A DNA stretch of 32,354 bases from Nostoc sp. NMS2 (GTDB lineage: Bacteria > Cyanobacteriota > Cyanobacteriia > Cyanobacteriales > Nostocaceae): positions 1 to 32,354 of the forward strand of contig NZ_JABXKH010000141.1 in NCBI RefSeq assembly GCF_017115105.1, written 5' to 3'. Both the position numbers and the translations under genes were made by a program. The notes under the pieces are model-generated. The model had not been told where the DNA came from. It ran no database searches and was given only the letters and a program-made list of their open reading frames with translations. Below are positions 1-8,042 of the stretch, piece after piece. Position 1 is the first letter of the stretch, and each line of letters starts with the position of its first letter.

Positions 1-59
1 ATTAATTCTCTATGAAAATGCACTTAATTTTTATTAAACGAACCGCCAAGACGAGTTAT

Positions 60-935
60 TACAGCGCGGCGTAAATAAACCGACTATTTTTGTGGGAGAA
101 TAATTAATTAGATTAAAACAACTTTTTGTTGATGAGCAAGGTGTCAGGGTGTGGCACGATTAGCTCCAAAAGTATTAAATTTGAACGAGAGCGATCGCTC
201 AGAACTGCAACAGTTGGTAAACCGACACAATACAGCGCAACAAATAGTACTGCGTGCAAAAATAATTCTCCTAGCGTCCTACGGAAAAAATAATGGTGAA
301 ATTGCTAGAACATTAGATATAAGCCTTGATCTGGCTCAGACTTGCCGATGCGACCAGGTAAAGTTGAAAGACGAGAGTTTGAGTACGTTCGTCACGGTAC
401 ACAGAGTTTAATTGCTAATTTTGATGTCGCTACCGGTAAGATTATTGAGCCGACTTGTGGAGATTCTAGAACCGAAGAAGATTTTCTCGTCAATATTCGT
501 AGAATTATTGAAAGTGAACCCGATGCCAAAAAATGGCACTTAATCATGGATTGTCTTAATATTCATCAGTCTGAGTCGCTAGTTCGCTTAGTTGCAGAAA
601 AAGAAGGTTTAGATATTGATCTGGGTATTAAGGGAAAAAGCGGTATACTCAAATCCATGAAATCCCGTACTGCTTTTTTGAAAGACCCAACACATAGAAT
701 CGTCTTTCATTACACACCAAAACATTCTTCTTGGCTCAACCAAATTGAGATTTGGTTTAGTATTTTAGTTTGTAAGTTACTTAAGCGTGCTAGCTTCAAA
801 AGCCAGGATGACCTCAAAACTCGAATTCTCGGATTTATCGACTATTTTAATAAAACAATGGCTAAACCTTTTAAGTGGACGTATGAGGGAAAAGTGTTAG
901 CTATCTAATACTTGGCTTATTTACGCCAAGCTGTA
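60..935 (+). mobile_element. Defective IS630-type insertion sequence
   Basis: The element is bounded by imperfect terminal inverted repeats at 60-87 and 908-935 that match at about 23 of 28 positions. Both begin with TACAGC and share the core GGCGTAAATAA. Each end starts with a TA dinucleotide, as expected for IS630/Tc1-mariner elements, which duplicate TA on insertion. The transposase gene inside is broken (see 151-908). At 876 bp the element is shorter than a typical intact copy of about 1.1-1.2 kb, which fits an internal deletion near 340. It could move only if a related transposase acted in trans. Confidence 0.8.
151..908 (+). pseudogene. IS630 family transposase, internally deleted
   Basis: The 5' part (GTG start at 151) encodes a helix-turn-helix N-terminus ending in EIARTLDISLDLAQT. 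The 3' part, from about 342 in another frame, begins PMRPGKVERREFEYVRHGT and runs to the stop at 908. The C-terminal half keeps the second catalytic Asp (in LIMDCLNIHQS) and the final Glu (in SSWLNQIEIWFSIL) of the DDE triad. The stretch that should hold the first Asp, just before the PGKVERREFEY region in this family, is missing at the junction, so about 100 residues are lost together with a frame change. The protein cannot be a complete transposase. The gene lies inside the inverted repeats at 60-935. Confidence 0.85.
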
Positions 936-1001
936 CTAGTAAGTTAATGCTCATTATTTTTTCGCCTTATCAAACCAGGAAGGTATAAATTCCCTTACTG
1001 G

Positions 1002-1952
1002 CTAAGGTTTAACGCCACTAATTTTTAAAACATCATTCATAGTTGCACAGTAATTTTGCAAGCCGAAACTATCGGGATTGATGAATTTTTCATAAGTAAA
1101 ATGCCGATAGTTCATGCAAAACCGATCCCAAGCGGCCATCTGAATGCGGAACACAACAATAATCAAATTAGCCAATGCTATAGATATGGGAATGCGAAAG
1201 TAAATCTTTTTGCCCAGATAAGTACAAACTTCTTCCACTGCTTGATTAGCAGTTAACGGTGCTTGACCTAAAACAAGCCGACGTGGTTGATCGTTTTCAG
1301 GAGGATGATCAATTAAATATCGCACTACAGTGGCAATGTCTCGTCCGTGGATAAAGTGAAAACTGCCATCTGCTTCCAAAAAGCGAATCAAATTAATATA
1401 TTTTGTAACTTCTGGAATGCCAGATGTGAGATGAGAATAGGGTTTATTGGCATCACCGCCCAATACCAAAGTGGGAAATATTGTGGTAATTTTGGGTGCG
1501 ATCGCTAATTTTTCTTTTTTATGTAGGCACTCATATTTAGAACGGATGTAATCTGTCCCAATTTCCCCGGCTTCTTTTAATGGTTGATTGTAGCGATCTA
1601 AAACGCTGGCTGTCGAAAAATAAATTACCTGCTGGCAACGTTCTGGATCTAGCAGTTCGAGCAACTCTAGAGTCTTGACGACATTAATATCAAATGTCTC
1701 ATCACCGCCCCAAGCTGTAGCTGTGAGTACCGCCGTATCAATTGTGGATAGCAAATCGGCAAACTGGCGAATATTTTGCATATCACCTTGCAAAACGTTG
1801 ATACCCGAACGGGCGTTAGTGTCAACTTGCAGTTTACTTGGGTTCCTAACTAGCAGATACAGTTCGTGATCTGTTTCCTTAATTAAGGCTTCTGTTAAAT
1901 AATGACCTACACAACCGCTTGCACCAGTCACTAAAATCCGTTTCTGGCTCAT
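1002..1952 (-). CDS. NAD-dependent epimerase/dehydratase (extended SDR)
   Basis: This 316-residue protein has an N-terminal Rossmann fold with the extended-SDR signature TGASGCVG (residues 9-16). The catalytic YxxxK is seen as YIRSK (135-139), with a Ser at YFSTAS (111-116). The family oxidises, reduces or epimerises nucleotide sugars or related substrates using NAD(P). The substrate cannot be read from the sequence, and the length and divergent C-terminus fit the broad atypical NAD(P)-binding group better than GalE. It lies 155 bp downstream of hemE on the same strand, with an STRR heptamer array in between, so co-transcription is possible but not shown. No strong Shine-Dalgarno precedes the ATG at 1952. 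Confidence 0.8.
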   Translation of the reverse strand: MSQKRILVTGASGCVGHYLTEALIKETDHELYLLVRNPSKLQVDTNARSGINVLQGDMQNIRQFADLLSTIDTAVLTATAWGGDETFDINVVKTLELLELLDPERCQQVIYFSTASVLDRYNQPLKEAGEIGTDYIRSKYECLHKKEKLAIAPKITTIFPTLVLGGDANKPYSHLTSGIPEVTKYINLIRFLEADGSFHFIHGRDIATVVRYLIDHPPENDQPRRLVLGQAPLTANQAVEEVCTYLGKKIYFRIPISIALANLIIVVFRIQMAAWDRFCMNYRHFTYEKFINPDSFGLQNYCATMNDVLKISGVKP

Positions 1953-2064
1953 AGAGGATTTATCAAAATTTAGGAGTTAAAACTAAAGAGTTAAGAATAA
2001 AGTTAAAAGTTCCGAATCAGAAGCTACTTTGGAAATTTTAGATTTTGAATTTTGGATTGAAGGA

Positions 2065-2097
2065 AAAATCTAAAATCTAAAATCTAAAATCTAAAAT
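2065..2097. repeat. Tandem heptamer repeat (STRR type)
   Basis: AAAATCT is repeated 4.7 times without interruption in the short space between hemE and the epimerase gene. The flanking bases 2035-2060 hold diverged relatives of the same A/T-rich unit. Seven-base tandem arrays are a recognised feature of Nostocales genomes. Confidence 0.85.
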
Positions 2098-2107
2098 TGC
2101 ATGACTC

Positions 2108-3169
2108 CTAATTCTTAACTCCTGCAAGATTCAGTTCCTTTGCGGTTTCAAAGAAGAAAGCGACATTTTCTTCGGGAGTTTCTGGGAGGACACCGTGACC
2201 GAGATTGAGAATGTGACCCCAATTGCCTGCTTTGCGAACGGTATCGAGAATGCGATCGCGGATAAACTGTTTAGAGCCGAATAACACGCCTGGGTCAAGA
2301 TTTCCTTGAACTTTGACTTGCTTACCTAATCTTGCTCTTGCGTCTGCCATATCTACTGCCCAGTCTACACTGACAATATCAGCGCCAGATTGTGCCATTC
2401 TTTCCAACACACCCGCACTACCGCTAACTAGTAAAATCAAAGGTGTATCGGGGTGGGTTTGCTTAACCTGTTGGAAAACTCGCTGCTGATAGGGGAGAGC
2501 AAAGGTATCATAATCTTGGGGACTCAATTGACCCGCCCAAGAATCAAACATTTGCACAACTTGAGCGCCAGAGTCAATTTGATAGCGGGCATAGATGGCG
2601 ATCGCATCTGCTAATTTAGTTAAAAGTTGATGCAGTATCGTCGGATCTGAAAATGCCATGTTTTTGATGATGGAGTAGGTTTTAGACCCTTTTCCTTCCA
2701 CCGCATAAGCTGCTAACGTCCACGGCGCACCGACAAAGCCTAATACCGTTGATTTATCGCCTACTTCCGAGCGCAGCGCTTGTAAAATTGTCTTGATAAA
2801 TGGTAGAGATGCTTCTGGTTCTAAGGGATGCAGACGATCAATTTGTTCTTGAGTGCGGAGGGGGGAGTGAATGATTGGCCCTTTACCTTCCGCAATATCC
2901 ATGTCAATGCCCAAACCAGGTAATGGGGTGACAATATCAGAAAATAAAATTACTCCATCTGGTTGGAAGGCTTTCCACGGTTGCAAGGAAACTTCAATTG
3001 CTACATCTGGAATTTCCGAGCGATCGCGAAACGAAGGATACTTTTCTCTTAAGTCTCGATATGCTTTCATATATCGTCCCGCTTGTCGCATCATCCATAC
3101 AGGGGGACGATCTACCACTTCACCACGAGCAGCCCGTAAGAGATGAGGAGTTGTTGAAGGAACACCCAT
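2108..3169 (-). CDS. hemE: Uroporphyrinogen decarboxylase
   Basis: HemE decarboxylates the four acetate side chains of uroporphyrinogen III to give coproporphyrinogen III, the branch leading to haem, chlorophyll and bilins; it is a cytosolic dimer. The 353-residue length is typical. The substrate-binding signature is present as PPVWMMRQAGRYM (Arg28 and Arg32), as is the essential Asp in ILFSDIVTP (Asp78). The C-terminal signature ILNLGHGVLPETP is also present. The ATG at 3169 starts directly before the conserved N-terminus. The gene has its own upstream space of about 90 bp, because the preceding PEP-CTERM gene ends in a strong terminator at 3259-3297. Confidence 0.97.
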   Translation of the reverse strand: MGVPSTTPHLLRAARGEVVDRPPVWMMRQAGRYMKAYRDLREKYPSFRDRSEIPDVAIEVSLQPWKAFQPDGVILFSDIVTPLPGLGIDMDIAEGKGPIIHSPLRTQEQIDRLHPLEPEASLPFIKTILQALRSEVGDKSTVLGFVGAPWTLAAYAVEGKGSKTYSIIKNMAFSDPTILHQLLTKLADAIAIYARYQIDSGAQVVQMFDSWAGQLSPQDYDTFALPYQQRVFQQVKQTHPDTPLILLVSGSAGVLERMAQSGADIVSVDWAVDMADARARLGKQVKVQGNLDPGVLFGSKQFIRDRILDTVRKAGNWGHILNLGHGVLPETPEENVAFFFETAKELNLAGVKN

Positions 3170-3258
3170 TTATCACTTCACCCTAAGTCACAATTTTTAT
3201 GCCACTGTTTAGCTTATCATTCTAGGATTACGCTTTTTCAACAGTTTTGTAAAAAGTA

Positions 3259-3297
3259 AAAGATGTGGATCGAAGCATAAGCTCGATCCACATCTTT
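3259..3297 (-). terminator. Rho-independent terminator of the PEP-CTERM gene
   Basis: A perfect 15-bp stem (arms 3259-3273 and 3283-3297, core GATGTGGATCGA) closes a 9-base loop. On the minus strand it is followed by a T-rich tract (TTTACTTTTTAC). It lies 30 bp past the stop of the gene at 3327-4016 and insulates hemE from it. Confidence 0.85.
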
Positions 3298-3326
3298 AAG
3301 GATTTTCAACGGGTATCCTGATAAAT

Positions 3327-4016
3327 TTATGCTTTCACTGTTACTTTACGTTGTGAGCGTTTGAAGAGTGAAGTTATACCACAAGCACCTATTGCTAACA
3401 CACCTAACATCGCATTAGGTTCAGGAACGCTCTGGTTGGCCAGTCTATAGGCGTGGTTATCTGTTTCAAAGGCAACACCATTTGAGCGCATCACAACTCG
3501 GTCAAATGTTTCTCCTGTGTCAGCGACAAGATTGATAAACATATTTGCTTGAGTGCTAGTCCAACTACCATTAGCTATAGCAGTTGGCACATCTGCACCA
3601 CTAAAAGTCTTTAATAACTGATTACCTTTGTAAATGTCAACAAAGTTGTAATCATCCAATGAACCTGCATAAAAACCGAAGTAATTAACAGCTTCTTTGA
3701 AGTTAATGTTGACAAAACCACTGTCGCCTGCAACATTACTATTTTTTGGAGCAATTGTTAGAAATTTAGTGTTATCCCCATAAGGTGAGGCGTATTGACC
3801 AGATACGCTACCTTGAACAATGTTACTAGTAATATTAGAGTAAGTAACAAATCCATTAGGATCATTTGCTGTCCCATCGTCAAAGGTGATAGTTTTGGTA
3901 TTAGAGTAGCTAGAAAATGGGCCACTGTTGACTTGTAAAGTTATGGCACTAGCTGGATTCGCACTAATAACCACAGCAGTTGTTCCGAGTAAAGCCAAGG
4001 AGATTTTTTGCAGCAT
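3327..4016 (-). CDS. PEP-CTERM sorting domain protein
   Basis: This is a 229-residue exported protein. It has a signal peptide (MLQKISLALLGTTAVVISAN then PASA, cleavage near residue 24) and a C-terminal sorting tail. The tail reads SVPEP, then a hydrophobic stretch (MLGVLAIGACGITSLF), then a basic end (KRSQRKVTVKA). Such tails are recognised by an exosortase in the membrane; the gene for that enzyme is not in this window. The mature domain is rich in Asn, Thr, Gly and Phe and resembles secreted beta-sandwich proteins, but I recognise no catalytic motif. I chose the ATG at 4016 over an in-frame TTG at 4043, because the ATG gives a clean signal peptide and has AAGG about 14 bases upstream. Confidence 0.85.
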   Translation of the reverse strand: MLQKISLALLGTTAVVISANPASAITLQVNSGPFSSYSNTKTITFDDGTANDPNGFVTYSNITSNIVQGSVSGQYASPYGDNTKFLTIAPKNSNVAGDSGFVNINFKEAVNYFGFYAGSLDDYNFVDIYKGNQLLKTFSGADVPTAIANGSWTSTQANMFINLVADTGETFDRVVMRSNGVAFETDNHAYRLANQSVPEPNAMLGVLAIGACGITSLFKRSQRKVTVKA

Positions 4017-4393
4017 TTTAGTAATAAACCTTGAAGAACACAAAGATAATTAAGACTGAACTTTTCTTGAAACCTAGCTATGCAAAACTGGTTTCATGAC
4101 TCCAACAACCTAGAAGAAAATCAAGAAGTATTATTTCTTTCTATGTGACTGTTGTCAGGTACAATAAGCTCGAAGATGTAAGTTTCTTTTGATGCTTTGT
4201 ATTCCTATTGTGATTTTTCTAACTCGCAAAAGATACGGTATATGTACTAAAATTTCTTTAAAGATTAAGTGAAGGGTCTTGTGCAATCGTAGTGTGCAGA
4301 ACAAAATCTAAATTACTCTTGATCGCAACTTTTCGATCAATACTCAGTAATTACAGCCTAAAATTTTATTTAAAGACTGTTACCCTCACTTAC
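4017..4393. other. Intergenic region between divergent units
   Basis: This AT-rich stretch of 377 bp lies upstream of the minus-strand PEP-CTERM gene and the plus-strand peroxiredoxin-like pseudogene. It must hold the promoter of the PEP-CTERM gene. A small hairpin (TTGATCG / CGATCAA) is visible at about 4319-4340. I see no ORF, RNA gene or repeat array that I can support. Confidence 0.5.
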
Positions 4394-4710
4394 ATGAATA
4401 CTCAAACACGCGCCAATTCTCTAGATATCTACTCGATTTTGAGTCAAACTCAACGCTTGCTTTTTTAGTGATGGAGAGATTAAACCCGTTTTAGATGGTT
4501 GCTCAAATACTTCAAAGTTGCTCGTACTTATTTGGTCGCAGTTAAGAGATTTTGATAATTTAGAATATGCTTGGTGGCTGCAAAGAGAATTTGAAGAGAT
4601 CGAAGCAAGAGGAATCACAATTCGTGCTATTGGAATTGGAAACCGCAATTCTGGGATAAAATTTTGCGAATATACAGGATTTGCTCAAGAATGGTTGTTT
4701 GTAGATGCAA

Positions 4711-4857
4711 CTGACTTTTCACGGTATGTGGAAAACCTCTCTTCTATTTCTCTCTCCTTTTAGGAGAGAGACTTTGAATTTTCCCCCTTCCCGACACGGG
4801 AAGGGGGTTAGGGGGTTAGGTTAATCGTTAGCTTTTCCACATGACCTGAATTGTCAG
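4711..4857. mobile_element. 147-bp MITE inside the peroxiredoxin-like gene
   Basis: The 27-bp terminal inverted repeats (4711-4737 and 4831-4857) match at 21 positions; both begin CTGAC and contain ATGTGGAAAA. The element is flanked by an exact 10-bp direct duplication, GTAGATGCAA, at 4701-4710 and 4858-4867. Removing the element and one copy of the duplication restores the reading frame (LFVDA joined to SAEIHAFLG). The interior holds two hairpins: CTCTCTCC / GGAGAGAG, and CCCCTTCCC / GGGAAGGGG. There is no coding capacity, so it would depend on a transposase elsewhere. Confidence 0.88.
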
Positions 4858-5284
4858 GTAGATGCAAGTGCTGAAATTCACGCTTTTCTAGGGCTTTATC
4901 GCGGTTTAACTATACAATTCCCAATGCTATCAACGTCACAAAAAGCTTGGCTTAATTTAATGCTAATGTGTGCTGGGATTGCTAGTCCGGGAACTCTGAA
5001 GGAAGTTTTTCGTGGTTATAAAGGTGATTATAATGCTCCTCAGTTAATTGCTGATGAGGAAGTTGTGAGGGATACACCTTTACCACCAATAAAAGGTTCG
5101 TTTTTCAAAGCTGCTGTCGGAAAAGGCTTTCAGCGTCATGCGTGAACTAGCAACCCTGCGCCTACAAAACATGACCGAAGTTTTGAGCAATTGGAATATT
5201 TATGTACCAGATTCATCTTATTTGACACAACGGGGAGGAACTTTTCTATTTGATTCTCAAGGAAAATTAATTTACGAACATCGC

Positions 5285-5311
5285 GTAGGCGTAGCCCGCC
5301 GCAGGCATCGC
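5285..5311. repeat. 27-bp in-frame small palindromic repeat
   Basis: A GC-rich unit (GTAGGCGTAGCCCGCC then GCAGGCATCGC) interrupts the codons for EHR-GILG. It duplicates the flanking CATCGC and adds nine residues (VGVARRRHR) without shifting the frame. Units of this type (GCGTAGGCGTAGCCC...) are familiar dispersed repeats in Nostoc genomes. Confidence 0.75.
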
Positions 5312-5401
5312 GGTATTCTTGGTTTTGCCGAAAATATGAGTAATCTCTTATCTTTTTTATGTAACTATGAACAAATTGATGAATAAAGGTAGTACCTGAA
5401 G

Positions 5402-5881
5402 ATGATGAAACCCCCAAGGAGTTACTATGATGCTGAGTTTGGACAGATGAGAATCGAAGATAACCACTGGACTTTAGCACAATGTGCTGTTTTGGGCGAT
5501 CGCTGTGTACCGATTTGCGTGGATTTTGAACAAGGGCAAATTGGGGAACTTTCATCGCTCCAGCGTGAAGCTATTCGGCAAGCTCTAGCCTTACCACCCG
5601 ATGTGTTATGCATCACTGCTCCTCTGGTGCTGCAAAATTATGATGTATATCGTGACATGATTGGAGATGAGTCAATGCCAGTGTTGGCTAATCCCATTCA
5701 GGTCTGGGATGAGGTCACTTTCTCATATATCTATGTGCCGCCCCACGTTGAGTATGACCTGGATATTGCTACCTTTGAGTTGATAGCTGAGTGTGACTGG
5801 GAGCCAGAACACGGCTTAGAAGTGCGCTTTCGCAATGGAGTAGCAGACGATGCAGATCAGATAGGTGAAACAGGACGGTAA
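5402..5881 (+). CDS. Hypothetical protein (possibly DUF6985-like)
   Basis: This is a 159-residue soluble, acidic protein with no signal peptide or membrane segment. Visible features are MKPPRSYYDAEFGQMRIEDNH at the N-terminus, a central helix (LQREAIRQALALPPDVL) and a C-terminal GLEVRFRNGVADDADQIGE. The last motif and the size loosely recall the DUF6985 group, but I cannot confirm that. The start at 5402 follows the pseudogene stop at 5386 by 15 bp, so it may once have been co-transcribed with the peroxiredoxin-like gene. A second ATG at 5405 is equally possible. No function is assigned. Confidence 0.6.
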   Translation: MMKPPRSYYDAEFGQMRIEDNHWTLAQCAVLGDRCVPICVDFEQGQIGELSSLQREAIRQALALPPDVLCITAPLVLQNYDVYRDMIGDESMPVLANPIQVWDEVTFSYIYVPPHVEYDLDIATFELIAECDWEPEHGLEVRFRNGVADDADQIGETGR

Positions 5882-6084
5882 AAACTATATAGCTTGGCAT
5901 AAAACCGTTTCTTGTTCTCGCAACCACAGCCTATACTCAATTGTCCTTGTAAAAACATCATCTGAGAGATATTTTGATTTTCTCCCTTTTTATTCAGTAT
6001 AGAATCACACAAAAGATAGAGGTATTAACCGATTTAATTTCATTATTATACTTATCAACAAGATATAAAGAAATATTAACGAAA

Positions 6085-6097
6085 GGAGTCGGCTATT
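6085..6097 (+). promoter_or_regulatory. Shine-Dalgarno plus ATT initiation codon
   Basis: AAAGGAG ends at 6088, and the spacer TCGGCT places an ATT codon (6095-6097) exactly where an ATG would be expected. The reading frame is open from here for 402 residues. In-frame ATG, GTG or TTG codons with comparable spacing are absent, and the next usable one (TTG 6269) would remove about 58 residues of conserved-looking helix. This supports initiation at ATT, or a recent ATG-to-ATT change. Confidence 0.6.
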
Positions 6098-7303
6098 AGC
6101 ATCCAATTATTAAAGAATGTCGTCATTCCAAAATGGCATGGTTCCAACATTGCTCTGGATCTAAGACGCGCCAGAGAAATTGCGGATTATTGTGCCAACA
6201 ATGCCACTGCTATAGATTGCAATAGTGCTTTTCCCAAGCAGGAGTTTGAACTGATTGCTAAGGCTGGGTTGTTGGCTGCGCCATTAGCGAAAGAATTAGG
6301 CGGATGGGGTGCAGGAATTGATGCTAATGTTACCTACGAGCTTTTAATGCTATTAAAGCATCTGGGGCATGGCAATCTGGCAGTTGGGCGAATTTATGAA
6401 GGACATATCAACGCCCTGCAACTGATTCAGACCTTTGGTTCTACAGAACAAATCACAAACTACGCCCATGATGCCCGCGATCGCCATAAAATATTTGGTG
6501 TTTGGAATGCTGAAGCCTCTGATGGTGTCAAGATAATTCCTTGTGAGAATGGACGTTATCGCCTGGAAGGTTCTAAAACATTTTGTACTGGTGCAGGCTA
6601 TGTTGAACGTCCTTTCGTGAATGGAATATTGCCTGAAGGCGGTTGGCAAATGTGCATTGTGCCGATGGACGAAGTGACAACAGTTAGCGATCCAGCTTGG
6701 TGGCAACCTTCTGGGATGCGAGCTACTGCTAGTTACAAAGTGGATTTTAACGGTGTCGATTTGGAGCAGAGCTATTTAATCGGCCAGCCAGGAGACTACT
6801 ATCGACAGCCTTGGTTGTCTGTTGGGGTGATTCGGTTTGCTGCTGTGCAACTAGGTGGGGCGGAAGCACTGTTTAACCTAACTCGCCAGTATCTCCAGAA
6901 GTTGGAATATACCAACGATCCATATCAGCAGGAACGGCTTGGCAGAATGGCGATCGCCATTGAAAGTGGTAATCTCTGGCTGCGAGGGGCTGCGGATCGG
7001 GTAGCAGCCTATGCACCAGTATTTGGTGGCGATCCTACAGTTCCCCACCCACAAGCAAACCAACTCGTTGCCTATGCAAACATGGTGAGGACAGCAATTG
7101 AACAAATTTGCATTGATGTAATGCATTTGTGTCAACGTTCTGTTGGGACTCGTGGTTTACTACCACCAAATCCGATTGAACGCATTATCCGAGATTTGAC
7201 TCTATATCTGCGTCAACCTGCTTTTGATGCAGCCTTAGCAAATGTCGGGCAATATGTCTTGCATGAAAGTAATCCGGCTTCAATGCTTTGGAATGATGAA
7301 TAA
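6095..7303 (+). CDS. Acyl-CoA dehydrogenase-like flavoprotein
   Basis: With the ATT start the protein has 402 residues, the usual length of an acyl-CoA dehydrogenase. The N-terminal helical domain (KQEFELIAKAGLLAAPLAKE) is followed by the middle beta domain (WNAEASDGVKI, then GSKTFCTGAGYVERPFV). The C-terminal helical bundle begins near YLIGQPGDYY. The family uses FAD to oxidise acyl thioesters or, in some branches, to act on amines or nitro compounds. The catalytic base cannot be placed by eye. It heads an overlapping operon with a PIG-L deacetylase and a NodS-like methyltransferase, which suggests a role in tailoring a small molecule or glycolipid rather than beta-oxidation. A start at TTG 6269 would cut the N-terminal domain. 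Confidence 0.8.
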   Translation: MSIQLLKNVVIPKWHGSNIALDLRRAREIADYCANNATAIDCNSAFPKQEFELIAKAGLLAAPLAKELGGWGAGIDANVTYELLMLLKHLGHGNLAVGRIYEGHINALQLIQTFGSTEQITNYAHDARDRHKIFGVWNAEASDGVKIIPCENGRYRLEGSKTFCTGAGYVERPFVNGILPEGGWQMCIVPMDEVTTVSDPAWWQPSGMRATASYKVDFNGVDLEQSYLIGQPGDYYRQPWLSVGVIRFAAVQLGGAEALFNLTRQYLQKLEYTNDPYQQERLGRMAIAIESGNLWLRGAADRVAAYAPVFGGDPTVPHPQANQLVAYANMVRTAIEQICIDVMHLCQRSVGTRGLLPPNPIERIIRDLTLYLRQPAFDAALANVGQYVLHESNPASMLWNDE

Positions 7304-8042
7304 ATTCGGCTTGATTGCATTGCCACTAGGCAATTTTAATGTTTTGCCCTGGCGTTCAATTAACGACATTGCTTGTAGTCCGGCACTAATTGTCGCCCCC
7401 CATCCAGACGATGAGACATTAGGTTGTGGGGGTGCGATCGCTCTGTTACGATCTTTAAATTGTCATGTGCAAGTTTTAGTCGTTAGTGATGGTACTCTTT
7501 CACACCCTCATTCCCAGAAATATCCCGCAGATAAACTCCGAATTCTGCGGGAAACGGAAACGCTATCAGCATTAAAATTGCTCGGTGTAGAGGTTAATGA
7601 TGTCACCTTCTGTAGAATACAGGATGGGTCAATTTCAACACAATATCAAAGTGTAGTTGCTAGTTGTCGTGCTTACATCACACAAATCGCCCCACAAATT
7701 ATCTTTTTACCGTGGCGATATGACCCTCACGCAGACCACCGAGCGACGTGGAAGTTAATTCACACAGTGCTGAATGATTTGCATTTATCCCCCCGATTGA
7801 TTGAATATCCTATTTGGGATTGGGACTCAGACCAACGAGGGAGTCTGCCAACATCTTTAAAAGTGACAACCTGGCGGTTGAATATTAACACGGTAGTGGA
7901 GTTAAAACAGCAAGCGATCGCTGCTTATCGTTCCCAAATTACAGACTTAATTGATGATGACCCAGAAGGCTTTCGCCTGAGTGCGGAAATGTTAGCGAAC
8001 TTTACTCGTCCTTGGGAAGTTTATTTAGAGGAAATCCAATGA
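7293..8042 (+). CDS. PIG-L family deacetylase
   Basis: PIG-L/LmbE enzymes are zinc-dependent N-deacetylases acting on GlcNAc-type substrates such as GlcNAc-PI, GlcNAc-inositol, or bacillithiol and antibiotic intermediates. The metal-binding motif APHPDDE is at residues 35-41 and the second motif DPHADHR at 144-150. The 249-residue length fits the family. The ATG at 7293 (or the adjacent one at 7296) lies inside the last codons of the acyl-CoA dehydrogenase-like gene, giving an 11-bp overlap. Its stop overlaps the ATG of the next gene (ATGA), so the three genes are translationally coupled. An upstream in-frame start at 7242 was rejected because it would overlap the previous gene by 62 bp. The natural substrate is unknown. 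Confidence 0.9.
   Translation: MMNKFGLIALPLGNFNVLPWRSINDIACSPALIVAPHPDDETLGCGGAIALLRSLNCHVQVLVVSDGTLSHPHSQKYPADKLRILRETETLSALKLLGVEVNDVTFCRIQDGSISTQYQSVVASCRAYITQIAPQIIFLPWRYDPHADHRATWKLIHTVLNDLHLSPRLIEYPIWDWDSDQRGSLPTSLKVTTWRLNINTVVELKQQAIAAYRSQITDLIDDDPEGFRLSAEMLANFTRPWEVYLEEIQ

Larger units (their letters stand above)
4394..5386 (+). pseudogene. Peroxiredoxin-like (AhpC/TSA family) gene, multiply disrupted
   Basis: The pieces join into one protein of about 260 residues. It starts at the ATG at 4394 (MNTQTRANSLDIYSILS) and continues through DGCSNTSKLLVLIWSQL, LQREFEEIEARGITIRAIG and TLKEVFRGYKGDYNAPQLIA. It ends with FLFDSQGKLIYEHR and ILGFAENMSNLLSF. This order matches thioredoxin-fold peroxiredoxin-like proteins common in cyanobacteria. 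Four changes are seen: an extra T in a T6 run near 4461-4466 shifts the frame; a 147-bp MITE is inserted at 4711-4857; an extra base near 5137-5144 shifts the frame again; and a 27-bp repeat is inserted in frame at 5285-5311. The intact product is not made. Confidence 0.8.
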
